Virus record (IMG/VR): IMGVR_UViG_3300020455_000015
Coordinates: 1-64,000 of that record
From: a virus
Length of the DNA stretch: 64,000 nucleotides
Strand: one strand, 5' to 3'
Position 1 is the stretch's first letter. Every line of letters starts with the position of its first letter. A model generated the notes under the pieces. The model made no database searches, was not told the origin of the DNA, and saw only the letters and a list, made by a program, of their open reading frames with translations. The position numbers were made by a program, and so were the translations under genes. Shown piece by piece: positions 30,222 through 40,446 of the stretch.

Positions 30222-31868
30222 TTACATATAATCCCACATGTATGATCTATCACCATACTCATCAACTTTCCATACATCACCAGATTCATCCACAAAACTT
30301 GCATCATCTAATCCATCATTAATGAATCCAAATGGAGCCATATCCTGCTCTATTTGATTCCTTTGTTCCTCATATAATCTTTTTCTTACATCATTATCAG
30401 TCATTTCTTTGAAATAATCCTGTGCAACTAACCAAGCAAATATTACAAGACACATTGCTAAATCATCATTACACCCCTCCTCAGCCTCAAATGAATTTGC
30501 TTTTTGGGAAAATGTTGTAAGTTCTGATATTACCTCATAATCTTTAACTATTATTTTATCATCTTCTAGTAATGTTTTTAAATTGGAGCATCCTAATTTT
30601 TTAACAGCAGAAGTTGTTCTTACACCAAGTTGAGTTTTCTTTCCAGAAAAACCAGTTCCAACAATTTGACCGTTGCGACCTCTCATAGTTGCCATTAACA
30701 AATTTTCATATTCAAGATCATATTGAAGAATACTTGCAACTTGATCTCCAATATCATTTACTTCTATTAGTAGATATGCCTCATTATATCCTTTTGCCAC
30801 ATCATGTATGATGTTAGGAAATAGCATGGGTTTTATTTCATTATTTTTATATTTTGCTACGACATTATATGGATAATTTGTAATATCAAAGACAATAAAT
30901 GCTGAATAATCATTTCCTAATCCACGAGCCACATCCACTGTTATTAGATAATTATGATCCTTTATGGGATCCTCATGTATATCTAAACCAGCATTTTTAG
31001 TCTTTGGTTCTTCATAAACTAAATTTTTTAATTTTGCAGGATTAATAAGTGTATTAACAGATCCTAAAAATTCACATTCAAACTCAACCTTAAATTGTGC
31101 TTCTGATGTGTTTGCAATTGTTTGTTCTTTCCAGACTTGATCTCTGCCCGGAACTTCTGACCAATGAACATCAGTTGGAACATATTCATTCTTACCTCTT
31201 TCAGCATCATGCCACATCCGATAAAAATGATTCATACCCCTTGGGGTAGATACAATAATTACCTTAGTACTTTGTCCAGACGAGATAGTAGGATAAACAG
31301 AGGCAAAGAAGTCATCAGCAATGTGATTCGGGATGAAAGCGAACTCGTCAAGAAAGATGACATTATAGGATCCACCTCGGACAGCAGATGAAGAAGTAGA
31401 GTTTGCCGAAATTTTTGATCCATTTTCTAATTCTAAAGATCCTTTATTCCATGCAATTATACCTTGTTGCATCCATCTAGGCAAATTTTCATATGCAAGT
31501 TGCAATCTGCCAAGTAAATCTCTAGCAGTGGACGCTTTGTTCGCCAAAATAGCAATGTTGACATTATCATTAAAAACTGCGTAATGCAACAAGTATGACA
31601 CACAAGTGGTAGATTTACCAGTCTGACGTGGCATTTTACAGATATTAAATCTACTTTCGTGGAAATTTTGTATTAATTTTTCTTGGAAAGGATATAAATC
31701 AAAAGGAACAAGACCCTCATCAAGAGATACTATTTGTATATACTTTCTTGCAAAATAAACGGGATCTTCTTTACAGCGAACAAACTCAACAACTTGATCT
31801 TCTGTAAAGTTGATCGCTGTATTAGCTTTCTTTAGATTCGGATTTCCAAGGTAAACATTATCAGACAT
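30222..31868 (-). CDS. 17: Terminase large subunit gp17
   Basis: gp17 is the DNA packaging motor and nuclease. The ATPase domain has Walker A MPRQTGKST (79-87), Walker B VIFLDEFAF (D174, E175) and STPRGMNHFY (coupling motif). The nuclease domain begins TVDVARGLGNDYSAFIVFD. The length (548) is near T4 (610), and the sequence is intact with no intron visible. It overlaps no gene but follows the multi-module gene by 7 bp. Confidence 0.97.
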   Translation of the reverse strand: MSDNVYLGNPNLKKANTAINFTEDQVVEFVRCKEDPVYFARKYIQIVSLDEGLVPFDLYPFQEKLIQNFHESRFNICKMPRQTGKSTTCVSYLLHYAVFNDNVNIAILANKASTARDLLGRLQLAYENLPRWMQQGIIAWNKGSLELENGSKISANSTSSSAVRGGSYNVIFLDEFAFIPNHIADDFFASVYPTISSGQSTKVIIVSTPRGMNHFYRMWHDAERGKNEYVPTDVHWSEVPGRDQVWKEQTIANTSEAQFKVEFECEFLGSVNTLINPAKLKNLVYEEPKTKNAGLDIHEDPIKDHNYLITVDVARGLGNDYSAFIVFDITNYPYNVVAKYKNNEIKPMLFPNIIHDVAKGYNEAYLLIEVNDIGDQVASILQYDLEYENLLMATMRGRNGQIVGTGFSGKKTQLGVRTTSAVKKLGCSNLKTLLEDDKIIVKDYEVISELTTFSQKANSFEAEEGCNDDLAMCLVIFAWLVAQDYFKEMTDNDVRKRLYEEQRNQIEQDMAPFGFINDGLDDASFVDESGDVWKVDEYGDRSYMWDYM

Positions 31869-31875
31869 AATTTAA

Positions 31876-34092
31876 TCAGCAGTTCCACTTACGAAGTGAC
31901 TTATTAATTCTTGAATCTGGATCTCTTGCTGTTTTTGCTGATGTAAGTCTTTTCTTCATACCTTTCATTCTAGCACAGAATGACTTTCTTCTGTTTGCTG
32001 ATTTTGATCCTTTCTTCAACTTAGATGGTTTAGTTGTCACAGCAGTCTTCAACTTAGAACCGGGATTTGCTGCACGATATGATGCAACACCTTTTGCATT
32101 CAATCCACCTGATTCACTTTTTCCTTCTTTTCTTTGCCAAGCAGGGCTCTTGCCCTCTTCAATCTTTTTTACGTAATCCCTACCCTCATCATCAGAAATG
32201 TTTTTTTCAATATCATTAAGAACTTCCTCTCTCCAGTTGTAAACTGATTCTGAGACCTTTTTCTTCACACAGTTTGGATATCTCTTACCAAACATAGTCT
32301 TCATACCTTTCTTCTCATATCCAGCCCAACACTTCTCATCTAATTCAACTTCTTCCTTTTTCAATTGATATCCATGAGGAATCTGACCTTTTGCTGCCTT
32401 AATCCTATCCTTTATTCTAATTGGATTACCACCGGGGCCTCTAGGAACATCCTCCGAGAGACCTGCTTTTCTCAAACGTTTTGCCTGACTCTTATGCATT
32501 TCAACTGCCTTATCCAATTCTTTAGCAATCTTCTTCACATTGCTTGGAGTATCATGCTTTTCAATAATTTCCTCTTCGCTTAATCCTTTTTTTATACCTT
32601 TGTAAGCACCTTTTGCTGCACCCTTTAAAGCACCACCAACTGCACCTGCTGCTCCTCTAGCTGTTGCAGCTGCAACTTTTTTAACACCTTTACCTACAAG
32701 TTTTAATGCCTTTTTTCCAACTTTTTTAGTTTTCCTAGCAACTGCTCTATTAACTCTATCATCAAGTTTGTTAAACTTCCTAACACCAGATTCTACACCT
32801 TGAGCAGCTTTAACTAACAAACCCTCTTCAACCTGCTTAGTTCCCTTCCAAACACCATTTTCATTTGTAATTGGTTGTAAGTTATCAGGCCCAATTATAT
32901 CAACCACACCTGCGATTGTTTTACCATCTGAATTTTGTATTTCTAATCCTTCTGATTTATTACCCCAGTTTGCAGCACCGACTTTACGACACTTAACTAA
33001 TGCACCAGATGCATATGCACTTGGCCATACCGAATATCTTGACTTAACCTTATGATAGCAAGCATCTTTTGATCCACTACTCTTTCCTTTCTTATCTTTT
33101 ACCTCACTTAAAATATCGTATATTGTTCCTGTCTCTGAACGATATTTGTCTTTTGGATCTTCAATAATATACTCTACAACCAACTCATCTCCTTCTTCTA
33201 CATTATTCTCTGCGAACCAACCACGATTTACTTCAATTGCCAACTCAATAGCACCATCAGAATACACAGGATCATAATCCTTTGGTTCTAATGATTTTAT
33301 ACTTTCAATAATCCCATCCTTTCTAACGAAAGCAACTTCAAGTGGTATTGTTGTCTCAGTCATATGGAATGACTGTTGTGCAATACGATCAAATACAAAT
33401 AGCATACCGCTATTTTCTTTTAAACTTTCACGGAACATCAAACCTTGTTTAAAATCATTTTGACTCTTGGGAACCTCTAGTCGTAGAGGTAGAGTTGTGT
33501 ATTGTTCTTTCATTTTTTTCTTAGGATCAGTTGAAACCATTGTTGGTGCTGCTGCACTTGATTTTTGTGGTTGATTAGGGTCTTTTGCTACTTTTCTTCT
33601 TCTTGCACTATCTCTCTCTTTTTTACTCATAGATGCTCTCTTCGATGATGAAGTGCATTTAGGAGTTGTATTTTGTCCGGGCTGGCGAGCACATGGTTTC
33701 CCGTCATACTTTCCACCCACTTGAACCCAACCTTTAACTTTTCTACCAGATTTGGTTGTACCACTTGACTTTCCAAACCATGCTCGAAGACCTTCTTCGT
33801 TTACCTCTTTACTATCAAGATAGTCTGCAGCAGTATCTAAGTAATCAGATGCTTTAGTTATCTTTGATTGAACCCACGCTTTGAAATTTTTCTTACTACG
33901 AGAATGTTTTACAATGCGTTTGGATGCTCTTCCTGCAGTTTTGAGTTGATTACGAATCATCTCTGGTTCATGATCACTATCCTTAGTTTCCTTCATAAGA
34001 AAACCATCATCACGAACAGTATGTCCATCAGGAATGGGCATACATTTTTTCTCAGTGTTGCAATAGTAGTATCCTTTTTTACAGGATTTCAT
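31876..34092 (-). CDS. Multi-module basic protein between gp16 and gp17, contains DUF192 domain
   Basis: This 738-residue, Lys-rich protein is a string of modules. In order: a Cys motif KGYYYCNTEKKC (7-17); AWFGKSSGTTKSGRKVKGWV (104-123) with KPCARQPGQ; a DUF192-like domain (about 198-306, GLMFRESLKENSGMLFVF and PLEVAF); ACYHKVKSRYSVWPSAYASG (344-363); a long Lys/Ala helix region (440-502, KGAAKGAYKGIKKG); CWAGYEKKGM.KTMFGKRYPNC (588-608); and SPAWQRKEGKS..GGLNAKGVASYRAANPGS (649-679) followed by SFCARMKGMKKRL. Acidic links such as EVNEEGL, QVEEGL and LSEEE separate them and could be gp21 sites. An internal head protein or polyprotein is a good guess; no function is proven. Confidence 0.8.
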   Translation of the reverse strand: MKSCKKGYYYCNTEKKCMPIPDGHTVRDDGFLMKETKDSDHEPEMIRNQLKTAGRASKRIVKHSRSKKNFKAWVQSKITKASDYLDTAADYLDSKEVNEEGLRAWFGKSSGTTKSGRKVKGWVQVGGKYDGKPCARQPGQNTTPKCTSSSKRASMSKKERDSARRRKVAKDPNQPQKSSAAAPTMVSTDPKKKMKEQYTTLPLRLEVPKSQNDFKQGLMFRESLKENSGMLFVFDRIAQQSFHMTETTIPLEVAFVRKDGIIESIKSLEPKDYDPVYSDGAIELAIEVNRGWFAENNVEEGDELVVEYIIEDPKDKYRSETGTIYDILSEVKDKKGKSSGSKDACYHKVKSRYSVWPSAYASGALVKCRKVGAANWGNKSEGLEIQNSDGKTIAGVVDIIGPDNLQPITNENGVWKGTKQVEEGLLVKAAQGVESGVRKFNKLDDRVNRAVARKTKKVGKKALKLVGKGVKKVAAATARGAAGAVGGALKGAAKGAYKGIKKGLSEEEIIEKHDTPSNVKKIAKELDKAVEMHKSQAKRLRKAGLSEDVPRGPGGNPIRIKDRIKAAKGQIPHGYQLKKEEVELDEKCWAGYEKKGMKTMFGKRYPNCVKKKVSESVYNWREEVLNDIEKNISDDEGRDYVKKIEEGKSPAWQRKEGKSESGGLNAKGVASYRAANPGSKLKTAVTTKPSKLKKGSKSANRRKSFCARMKGMKKRLTSAKTARDPDSRINKSLRKWNC

Positions 34093-34541
34093 TATTCTGC
34101 AGTTTTTGTATCATTATTATTTAGAAAACCTTTCTTTAGTAACTTTGAGAGTTCTGTCGTAGACCCCACAAACAAAGCATTATTGGTGACATTTCCTTGT
34201 GTTTTAGTAATATCCTCATCAATTTCTTTGACCTTTTTCTGTAAGTCCATTAGTTTATCTGTGCTATCAGCAACAGATTTAATTAATTGGCCTGCAACTT
34301 CATATGCTCTTGGACTCGCACTCTCTCCAGCAAGTTCCATAATTCCATTAATTGCTTCTTGTCCTTTTTCAATCAATGAATATAATTGACCTCTTGTATA
34401 ATTATAGTCTTTTTCAACATCATCCTTCTTAGGTGTAATATCAGTTGCAGAATCACTCTTTCTTGCACATCCACCCTCTTGTATAATATCAGTTTCTACG
34501 TTAAGTGATTTTTCAATACTACCAAAATCTGTGTTCATCAT
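34092..34541 (-). CDS. 16: Terminase small subunit gp16
   Basis: gp16 binds concatemeric DNA and stimulates gp17. The protein (149) is helical: ETDIIQEGG, EKDYNYTRGQLYSLIEKGQE, INGIMELAGESASPRAYEVAG and LIKSVADSTDKLMDLQKKVKE are the characteristic central segments. It overlaps gp15 by 4 nt and is next to the module protein and gp17, as in other cyanophages. Confidence 0.92.
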   Translation of the reverse strand: MMNTDFGSIEKSLNVETDIIQEGGCARKSDSATDITPKKDDVEKDYNYTRGQLYSLIEKGQEAINGIMELAGESASPRAYEVAGQLIKSVADSTDKLMDLQKKVKEIDEDITKTQGNVTNNALFVGSTTELSKLLKKGFLNNNDTKTAE

Positions 34542-35584
34542 GAGTCTGTCCTTGTAGCAGGATTAAATGAAAGTGAATCTGTAAAGATGCTTGATGTTTC
34601 ACTAAATCCGAAATCATCTCCAACATCAATTAGATTATCGTCTGCTGTAGTTAATTTATTAATCTTTGTATTTTCAGGATGTGTTGCCTTAATTGTTTTA
34701 CTATATCCTCTCCTGACATTCAATGATGTTGCATTAGGTATTTCCTTAATTAACATTACCTCACTATCAATTACAATACGATCATTTACAGCAAACTGTG
34801 AGGAATCATTAACTGTGAAATTAGTTGCTGATTTATTCAGTTCAAATGTTAATACAGCAGTATTATCATTGTCATAGTCCTTAACTGCTTGTGGAGTTGT
34901 AACATACCTGAGTTCTCTCCTTGCATTCTCTCTGTCCATATTTGTATGATAATCCACCTGAACTTTTTTGATGAGTCCTTCTGGAGTATCTGCGACTGGG
35001 CCAAATAAGAATGTTTTTGCAGTAAAATTGAGTGTATATATTAGTGCTCTTCTGGTAGCAAAATCTCCCTCATAATCATCTTGGAATCCAATATTATCCA
35101 ACACAACACTTATATCTCTTTTTTCTCCGATTACTTTTATCAAATCTATTGATAGATTGAATGATGGTTGAAAGAACGGTAATATTTGCTCTAAAATTTG
35201 TAAACCATCATCGTTTAATTTAACAAGTATATTTAATTCAAATCCTATATTGTAAGGCACAGGCATGAATACTTTTCTTAAATTCGTTCCGTCAGATGCC
35301 TTGAATGTTTGAGTAACACTTGATTTTCTTGTTGGATCATAAACCAATGTCGTCATCTCAAATGACATTCTTGGTAAACTAATTTGTGTTGCTCTATTTA
35401 ATTCTGGTTGTTGTTCAATTCTTGCCAAAAACTTCTGCATTGGGCCATATGCCAATGCCACTTTCATATCACTAATAGATTTTCCAGCGTTGTCTTTATG
35501 TCGAATATGAATATCATTAAACAGTGTTCCAAATGAAATGACTGTTTTTCTAAGTATTTCGTGATAAAAATATGTGCCTAACAT
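34538..35584 (-). CDS. 15: Tail sheath stabilizer/completion protein gp15
   Basis: The start GTYFYHEILRKTVISFGTLFNDI is the signature of T4 gp15. The 348-residue length is longer than T4 (272), mainly by a C-terminal beta-rich region (ALTFELNKSATNF...). gp15 seals the top of the tail and links it to gp13/gp14. Adjacent genes gp14 and gp16 support it. Confidence 0.92.
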   Translation of the reverse strand: MLGTYFYHEILRKTVISFGTLFNDIHIRHKDNAGKSISDMKVALAYGPMQKFLARIEQQPELNRATQISLPRMSFEMTTLVYDPTRKSSVTQTFKASDGTNLRKVFMPVPYNIGFELNILVKLNDDGLQILEQILPFFQPSFNLSIDLIKVIGEKRDISVVLDNIGFQDDYEGDFATRRALIYTLNFTAKTFLFGPVADTPEGLIKKVQVDYHTNMDRENARRELRYVTTPQAVKDYDNDNTAVLTFELNKSATNFTVNDSSQFAVNDRIVIDSEVMLIKEIPNATSLNVRRGYSKTIKATHPENTKINKLTTADDNLIDVGDDFGFSETSSIFTDSLSFNPATRTDS

Positions 35585-37203
35585 TAGTAAGTACCAAATG
35601 GATTAGTTTCTGCAAAATCAATGATAGAATCTGCTTCAATTTCAAATTCGTCATTTTCAGTGTATTCATCATATATATCTCTCTGATCATATTCACGTAT
35701 GTTATAAGTGACAAATTGAGTGGTTCCGAAGGATACATTTACAGTTGTAGAACTTGAATTTACAGTTCTTTGTGACAGGGTTACTGTTCCTGCACCAATA
35801 GATAAAACTGTTCCTCCAGCACCTATAACATTATCGACTGCTGAAATTGCAGCACCAACCACAATACTTGAAGTATTGATTCCAATTATTGATGTGCTAA
35901 CTCCAACAGTGGCAGATTTAGTGCTTGTAGTATTAAAGAATACTGTATTTGATCTAATACTTTCTCCGGGAATGAATCCACTGATAGTTGTTCCAATACC
36001 GACATTTGATACTTTGAGAATCTTCGTATCTACATCCCATGATTTAACTCTTGCCTCTGTAAGTGATGTTTCACCAATAACGAGATCATTGATTAAGAAA
36101 TTACCACGACCAATAATAATATTTGGGTCACCAATAGTAACTGATGGTGTGGAGGTATATCCAGAACCGGGATTCGTAATACGGAAAGATTGTAATTGAG
36201 TATTTCCTGCATTAATAATTGCGGTGGCAGTAGCAGTAGTTCCAATTCCAGGCCCTGCAATCGTAACTGATGGTGTAGTTGTGTATCCAGTTCCTTCATC
36301 AGTTATGTTTAGTCCTATTACACCTTGTCCAACCGTTACAATTCCACATGTTGCAATTGCACCACTACCTCCACCACCTATAATTCTTATACTTGGAGCA
36401 AATGTATATCCAGATCCGGGATTTATAATAACAATTTCTTTAACGGAGAATACACCTGCTCTTTCAGTCGTTATTGCAACTGCAGATGCGTTTGCACCAC
36501 CAGCGACCCTATTAGTGCCTATAGCAACTGTTGGAGTTGATGTGTAACCACTACCATCATTTAATACTGTAATACCACTTAGATATCCTGATGAAGCAGA
36601 GATAGATGCCGTGGCTGTTGCAGTTTGTCCCGATCCAACAAGATTCAATGTCGTTATGAATCCTACGTCCTCAATTTCCTCATCAATTGCCTGAATACCA
36701 GTATCAATAATTTCATCCTCATATTCAAATAGTTCACATTGAAGTTCATAAACATAATTCTTACCTAACTGATAGAAAGGTTTTTCATGTTCTACAAACT
36801 TTACTTCAAATAATCTACCTCCTAGTGGAAAATAAACTAGGTCACCTTCACGAGGTCTTGTTGATAATTCATAATCATCTGCATCCATAAAAGGTGCTAT
36901 AAAATCTTCAAACCTTTCTCTTGATATTGTTAATGTAACTTCATCTCTCAAACTTACACCAAACTTAGTCATTACATCGCCAGCACCTGAATATCCTTCA
37001 TAGGTATTCAAATATGCTTCAATCAAAAAATTATCATCAAACTTTGATGACTCAACTTCCTCTATAATAGATCTTTTATTTACAAATTTTCTAGGAATAT
37101 ATGTTACTTCGACACCATAAATCTTCAGTTGTTCATTGATGATATCCTGAACTAACCTTTGTTCACCTTGAGATCCTTGTAGAAAAAACGGATTTAAAGC
37201 CAT
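35584..37203 (-). CDS. 14: Neck protein gp14 with Gly-Tyr-Thr repeats
   Basis: The N-terminal NPFFLQGSQGEQRLVQDIINEQLKIYGVEVTYIPRK and the C-terminal IREYDQRDIYDEYTENDEFEIEADSIIDFAETNPFG are typical of cyanophage gp14. Between them is an insertion (about residues 185-370) built of repeats around GSGYTSTPTVAI, GSGYTFAPSI, GTGYTTTPSVTI and GSGYTSTPSVTI. The same repeat type is found in other virion proteins here. The start ATG at 37203 is used instead of an upstream GTG. T4 gp14 is about 256 residues, so the insertion doubles the size. Confidence 0.9.
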   Translation of the reverse strand: MALNPFFLQGSQGEQRLVQDIINEQLKIYGVEVTYIPRKFVNKRSIIEEVESSKFDDNFLIEAYLNTYEGYSGAGDVMTKFGVSLRDEVTLTISRERFEDFIAPFMDADDYELSTRPREGDLVYFPLGGRLFEVKFVEHEKPFYQLGKNYVYELQCELFEYEDEIIDTGIQAIDEEIEDVGFITTLNLVGSGQTATATASISASSGYLSGITVLNDGSGYTSTPTVAIGTNRVAGGANASAVAITTERAGVFSVKEIVIINPGSGYTFAPSIRIIGGGGSGAIATCGIVTVGQGVIGLNITDEGTGYTTTPSVTIAGPGIGTTATATAIINAGNTQLQSFRITNPGSGYTSTPSVTIGDPNIIIGRGNFLINDLVIGETSLTEARVKSWDVDTKILKVSNVGIGTTISGFIPGESIRSNTVFFNTTSTKSATVGVSTSIIGINTSSIVVGAAISAVDNVIGAGGTVLSIGAGTVTLSQRTVNSSSTTVNVSFGTTQFVTYNIREYDQRDIYDEYTENDEFEIEADSIIDFAETNPFGTY

Positions 37204-37208
37204 ACATA

Positions 37209-38066
37209 TCACCCAATAAAGTCAAGAGGTGGTAATTCGTATTCCTCTTTTAACTTGGTTAATGCAAATTCTAAGTCTCTTTGACCATCTTCATATATTT
37301 CTCTACCATTTAATTCTAATCCACCGGGTAATTTAACTCCTCTAAATTTAATTAAATTTTGTCCCCACTGACGTTTCATAGTTGCAGTCAAATACATCTT
37401 AAGAAACATATCATTATAGACTTTTGTAAAATCATCAGGATCTAATATTCTTTGACAATCTATTACTATAAAATCACCTTCTCTAACAGAATTCCAATCC
37501 ATATCAAGATATAGACGATTCTGTTTCTTATTAAAACGTATTTGTTTATCTGGTGTTAACAAGAAATCAATATCCTCCAGATAACTCTTAACCATTGAAA
37601 ATTGAAGAAGTTCAACAGAGTTAAAATAGTATAAGTCATTTAAAAATAATTGATATTTAATACTAAACATTCCACCAGAGATGGAACTGCTATCAAATTT
37701 GAATATTTTTTCTATACCAATAACTGAATCAGGAACTTGAATAAAGTTAGAATTTTCTACAAAACTTGTAGTTGTCGCACCATATCCACTTATAGCAGTT
37801 GAAGTACCTGTGGTAGTTACAATACCTGCAGTAACATCTGCATCAGTTTCTGAAGTTGCTTTTCCTCTATCAATTTCATCTTGAGTAAACTCATGTTTAA
37901 GGAACATCTCCTCAACACCATCAAAATGTCTTTCATTAAAATATTGTAAGGCATCATCTACCAGATCATCAATTTGATCATCATCAAGATTTATCTCAAG
38001 AACAGGTGCACCTAATTTCCTGAGAGAATAATCAATGAGTTGTTGTCTAGTAGCTGGTTTTGCCAT
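37209..38066 (-). CDS. 13: Neck protein gp13
   Basis: gp13 is a head completion/neck protein. TRQQLIDYSLRKLGAPVLEINLDDDQIDDLVDDALQYFNERHFDG is a strong match for T4-like gp13, as is DPDDFTKVYNDMFLKMYLTA and RQWGQNLIKF. The length (285) is near T4 (309). It overlaps a small coiled-coil gene by 1 nt and precedes gp14. Confidence 0.94.
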   Translation of the reverse strand: MAKPATRQQLIDYSLRKLGAPVLEINLDDDQIDDLVDDALQYFNERHFDGVEEMFLKHEFTQDEIDRGKATSETDADVTAGIVTTTGTSTAISGYGATTTSFVENSNFIQVPDSVIGIEKIFKFDSSSISGGMFSIKYQLFLNDLYYFNSVELLQFSMVKSYLEDIDFLLTPDKQIRFNKKQNRLYLDMDWNSVREGDFIVIDCQRILDPDDFTKVYNDMFLKMYLTATMKRQWGQNLIKFRGVKLPGGLELNGREIYEDGQRDLEFALTKLKEEYELPPLDFIG

Positions 38067-38278
38067 TATTCTGCTTCTACCTCAGATGCTAGATTTTCGT
38101 ACTTTTCTTGCCACTCAAGTTTTTCAGCCATAATTTTTCCTTTTTCATCAGTATAGTCTTGCATAATTGATAATAATTTCGCTTCCAAAAGTATATTTTG
38201 GTTTGTTAATGTAGATATTTTTTGATTATAAATTTTAATCAAAGTGTTCACATCAACGTCATTATTTTGATTGTTCAT
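38066..38278 (-). CDS. 70-residue coiled-coil protein
   Basis: The protein is helical (VNTLIKIYNQKISTLTNQNILLEAKLLSIM...), with a Leu-rich heptad pattern and an acidic tail. It lies between a fibre-like gene and gp13 and may assist fibre or neck assembly; this is inferred from its place only. No family is recognised. Confidence 0.55.
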   Translation of the reverse strand: MNNQNNDVDVNTLIKIYNQKISTLTNQNILLEAKLLSIMQDYTDEKGKIMAEKLEWQEKYENLASEVEAE

Positions 38279-38283
38279 GATTT

Positions 38284-40218
38284 TTAGAATGAGCCACCAT
38301 CAATCGTAGTGGTATACATTGGTTTACTAGTATATGTAGTCGAAACATTGGAAGGTACTTTTCCAGTCGTCGCTCCATTTAGTAATAGTTGAGCAGAAGT
38401 ATTGAATGTTCCTTCAACACCGATCAATGTCACAGAAGTTGTATTTGATGTTGTTTTAACAATACCATTCTGTGATCCACCACCTGCCTGTCTCATGTAT
38501 TGACCAGCAACAACACTTAATGCACTTCCTAATGTTAATACAATCTCAGTATTTGTTGTCATTACCTGAGTTGATGTAAATGTAGCAGCACTTGGAGCAT
38601 CAGTTGAGTTCTGTAAACCAGTGCTGTCAAAGTAAACAATACCATGAGTTGCGAAGTCACCTGCCTGATAATAGATACCTTTAATATCTAAATTACCTCT
38701 TGTTCCAGTTACAACTTCATTTGTTACTGTTGCATCAGGGATATAAGTGAAACTTCTTGCAGGAGCCTGACTATTCTCACCTGTGCTATCGTTATATCCA
38801 AAGAAACCTATTTTATTATTTGAGGTTCCAGAACTTACATTGTAGTTGAATGAAATACCACGGTCAGTATTAGTATCAAATCCGTGTGTAATTGTCAACT
38901 GAACTGTAGTTACAATTCCAGCAGTTGTGTTGTTACTAATGAAGACTGTACCAATACCAGTGCCACCTGAAGGTGCTTGATATGAATGAATGGTAGTATT
39001 ACCGGGAATTGAGGAACTACCCGCAATAGCATCTCCTGTATTAATACCAACAACAGAATCAAGTACAACTGTAGATGTTCCAGATCCAACTGTAGTCATT
39101 ACAGTTCTCTTACTGGTTACATCACCAACACGCATAATTGCGTCGTTGACTGTTGCAGTTGTTGAGTTAACTTGAGTTGTTGTACCATCAACTTGTAAGT
39201 CACCCTTAATGATAACTGTACCTTCATTACTTAATCCACTTGGATATGGGTCAATGAATAATTGATTACCACCACCAGATTGAGTCTGAATGATGTTTGA
39301 TGAAATTCCAATATTTCCTACTTCTATCTCACCTTGTACTATGATCCCATTGGATTTAGTCTCAATTTTTTTAGCCCCATTATGATATAACTCAACTGAG
39401 CCACCATCAGTAAATTTCGCTTGAACTGCATTATCAGCAGCATTTTTAACTTGAACTAAACTACCTGTGATATCAAGTCCACCAGTTCCAACATCCTTGA
39501 TCTTGCTGTTGGCCCCATCATGAAATATTCTTAAATCTTGTCCATCACCGAATTGTGCTTCGACGTTATCGGGAAGATGTATATTAGAGACAAATGTTAC
39601 ACCACCTCCAACATTCAACTTACCACCTACAAAGAGGTTCTTTTCAATACCAACACCACCTTCTACTATGACGGCACCAGTATCTTTATTAGTTGACTGA
39701 GTTGTAATATTAAATCTTACGTCAGCACCCGTGAAGGTTAATTGATCAGTTCCATTCTCATCATATTCAATTTGAGAATCTGAACTTCCAGCATCACCTT
39801 GTGTGCCACCACCAAATCCTAGTTTGGTATCATCTGGAACTCTTATTTCACCAGTTCCATTTGGGTTTACAATTACATTTCCATCAGTATTTGTTGATGA
39901 GAATGTATTACCATCTAACGTTAAATTATCTACATTCCATTGGTCTACCTTTCTGTTTTGATCCAGAATGGCGACGAATCCATTAGCAGCAGTTGTTGGG
40001 TTTGCCTGACTAGCAACCTTACCCGGCTCAATACTTAATAAGTCGGTGTAATATCGACCACCAACTATTCGTGGGTTATCACCGGAGTCACCAGCGAATA
40101 ATCTACCACCAAAATTACCATGAGTTCCTACTCCGACGGTTAAACCTAATTCACCGAAGTTAAGAGTTGACGGTTGGGCTATGCCCGTCGATCTTTTGAC
40201 TCGTATTATGCTGGCCAT
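38284..40218 (-). CDS. Fibre-like virion structural protein
   Basis: This 644-residue protein starts MASIIRVKRSTGIAQPSTLNFGE, a form I recall from cyanophage tail-fibre or whisker-like proteins, then has Gly/Asn/Thr-rich beta repeats (PDDTKLGFGGGTQGD, AEFGDGQDLRIFHDG). It lies between the gp10-like fibre cluster and gp13, a slot near T4 wac (fibritin) and gp12. No receptor-binding domain is identified, and it is likely a trimer. Confidence 0.75.
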   Translation of the reverse strand: MASIIRVKRSTGIAQPSTLNFGELGLTVGVGTHGNFGGRLFAGDSGDNPRIVGGRYYTDLLSIEPGKVASQANPTTAANGFVAILDQNRKVDQWNVDNLTLDGNTFSSTNTDGNVIVNPNGTGEIRVPDDTKLGFGGGTQGDAGSSDSQIEYDENGTDQLTFTGADVRFNITTQSTNKDTGAVIVEGGVGIEKNLFVGGKLNVGGGVTFVSNIHLPDNVEAQFGDGQDLRIFHDGANSKIKDVGTGGLDITGSLVQVKNAADNAVQAKFTDGGSVELYHNGAKKIETKSNGIIVQGEIEVGNIGISSNIIQTQSGGGNQLFIDPYPSGLSNEGTVIIKGDLQVDGTTTQVNSTTATVNDAIMRVGDVTSKRTVMTTVGSGTSTVVLDSVVGINTGDAIAGSSSIPGNTTIHSYQAPSGGTGIGTVFISNNTTAGIVTTVQLTITHGFDTNTDRGISFNYNVSSGTSNNKIGFFGYNDSTGENSQAPARSFTYIPDATVTNEVVTGTRGNLDIKGIYYQAGDFATHGIVYFDSTGLQNSTDAPSAATFTSTQVMTTNTEIVLTLGSALSVVAGQYMRQAGGGSQNGIVKTTSNTTSVTLIGVEGTFNTSAQLLLNGATTGKVPSNVSTTYTSKPMYTTTIDGGSF

Positions 40219-40446
40219 TTAGAAGTTTCCTCCATTGATATCTAAATTTTGTACTGTTCCGGGTGTCAGTTGTAAAGTCGCTTCAAATTTTTGAGTTGAG
40301 GAGTTGAAAACTAAAACCATCCCATTTTGAGGGTTTAATATGTCAGTGTCACTTAATCCTGCTAGGGATCCACTAACATTACCTGCTAAAGAGGATACAA
40401 CTCTCGTTGCATTTTGTTGTCCAACTCTAACTTTGATGTCGGCCAT
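40219..40446 (-). CDS. Small virion structural protein, fibre cluster
   Basis: The sequence has VRVGQQNATRVVSSLAG and AGLSDTDILNPQNGMVLVFNS, a short motif (LSDVD...L.NG.VLVYN) common in phage tail-fibre proteins. It sits flush between two other fibre-type genes (stop-start spacing of 0-1 nt), so it is probably a fibre-associated component. Confidence 0.65.
   Translation of the reverse strand: MADIKVRVGQQNATRVVSSLAGNVSGSLAGLSDTDILNPQNGMVLVFNSSTQKFEATLQLTPGTVQNLDINGGNF

Noticed and set aside
35720-36547. Long plus-strand frames opposite gp14
   Set aside because: They are antisense shadows of the Gly/Tyr/Thr repeat coding region; they are low-complexity, lack ribosome sites and have no family features.
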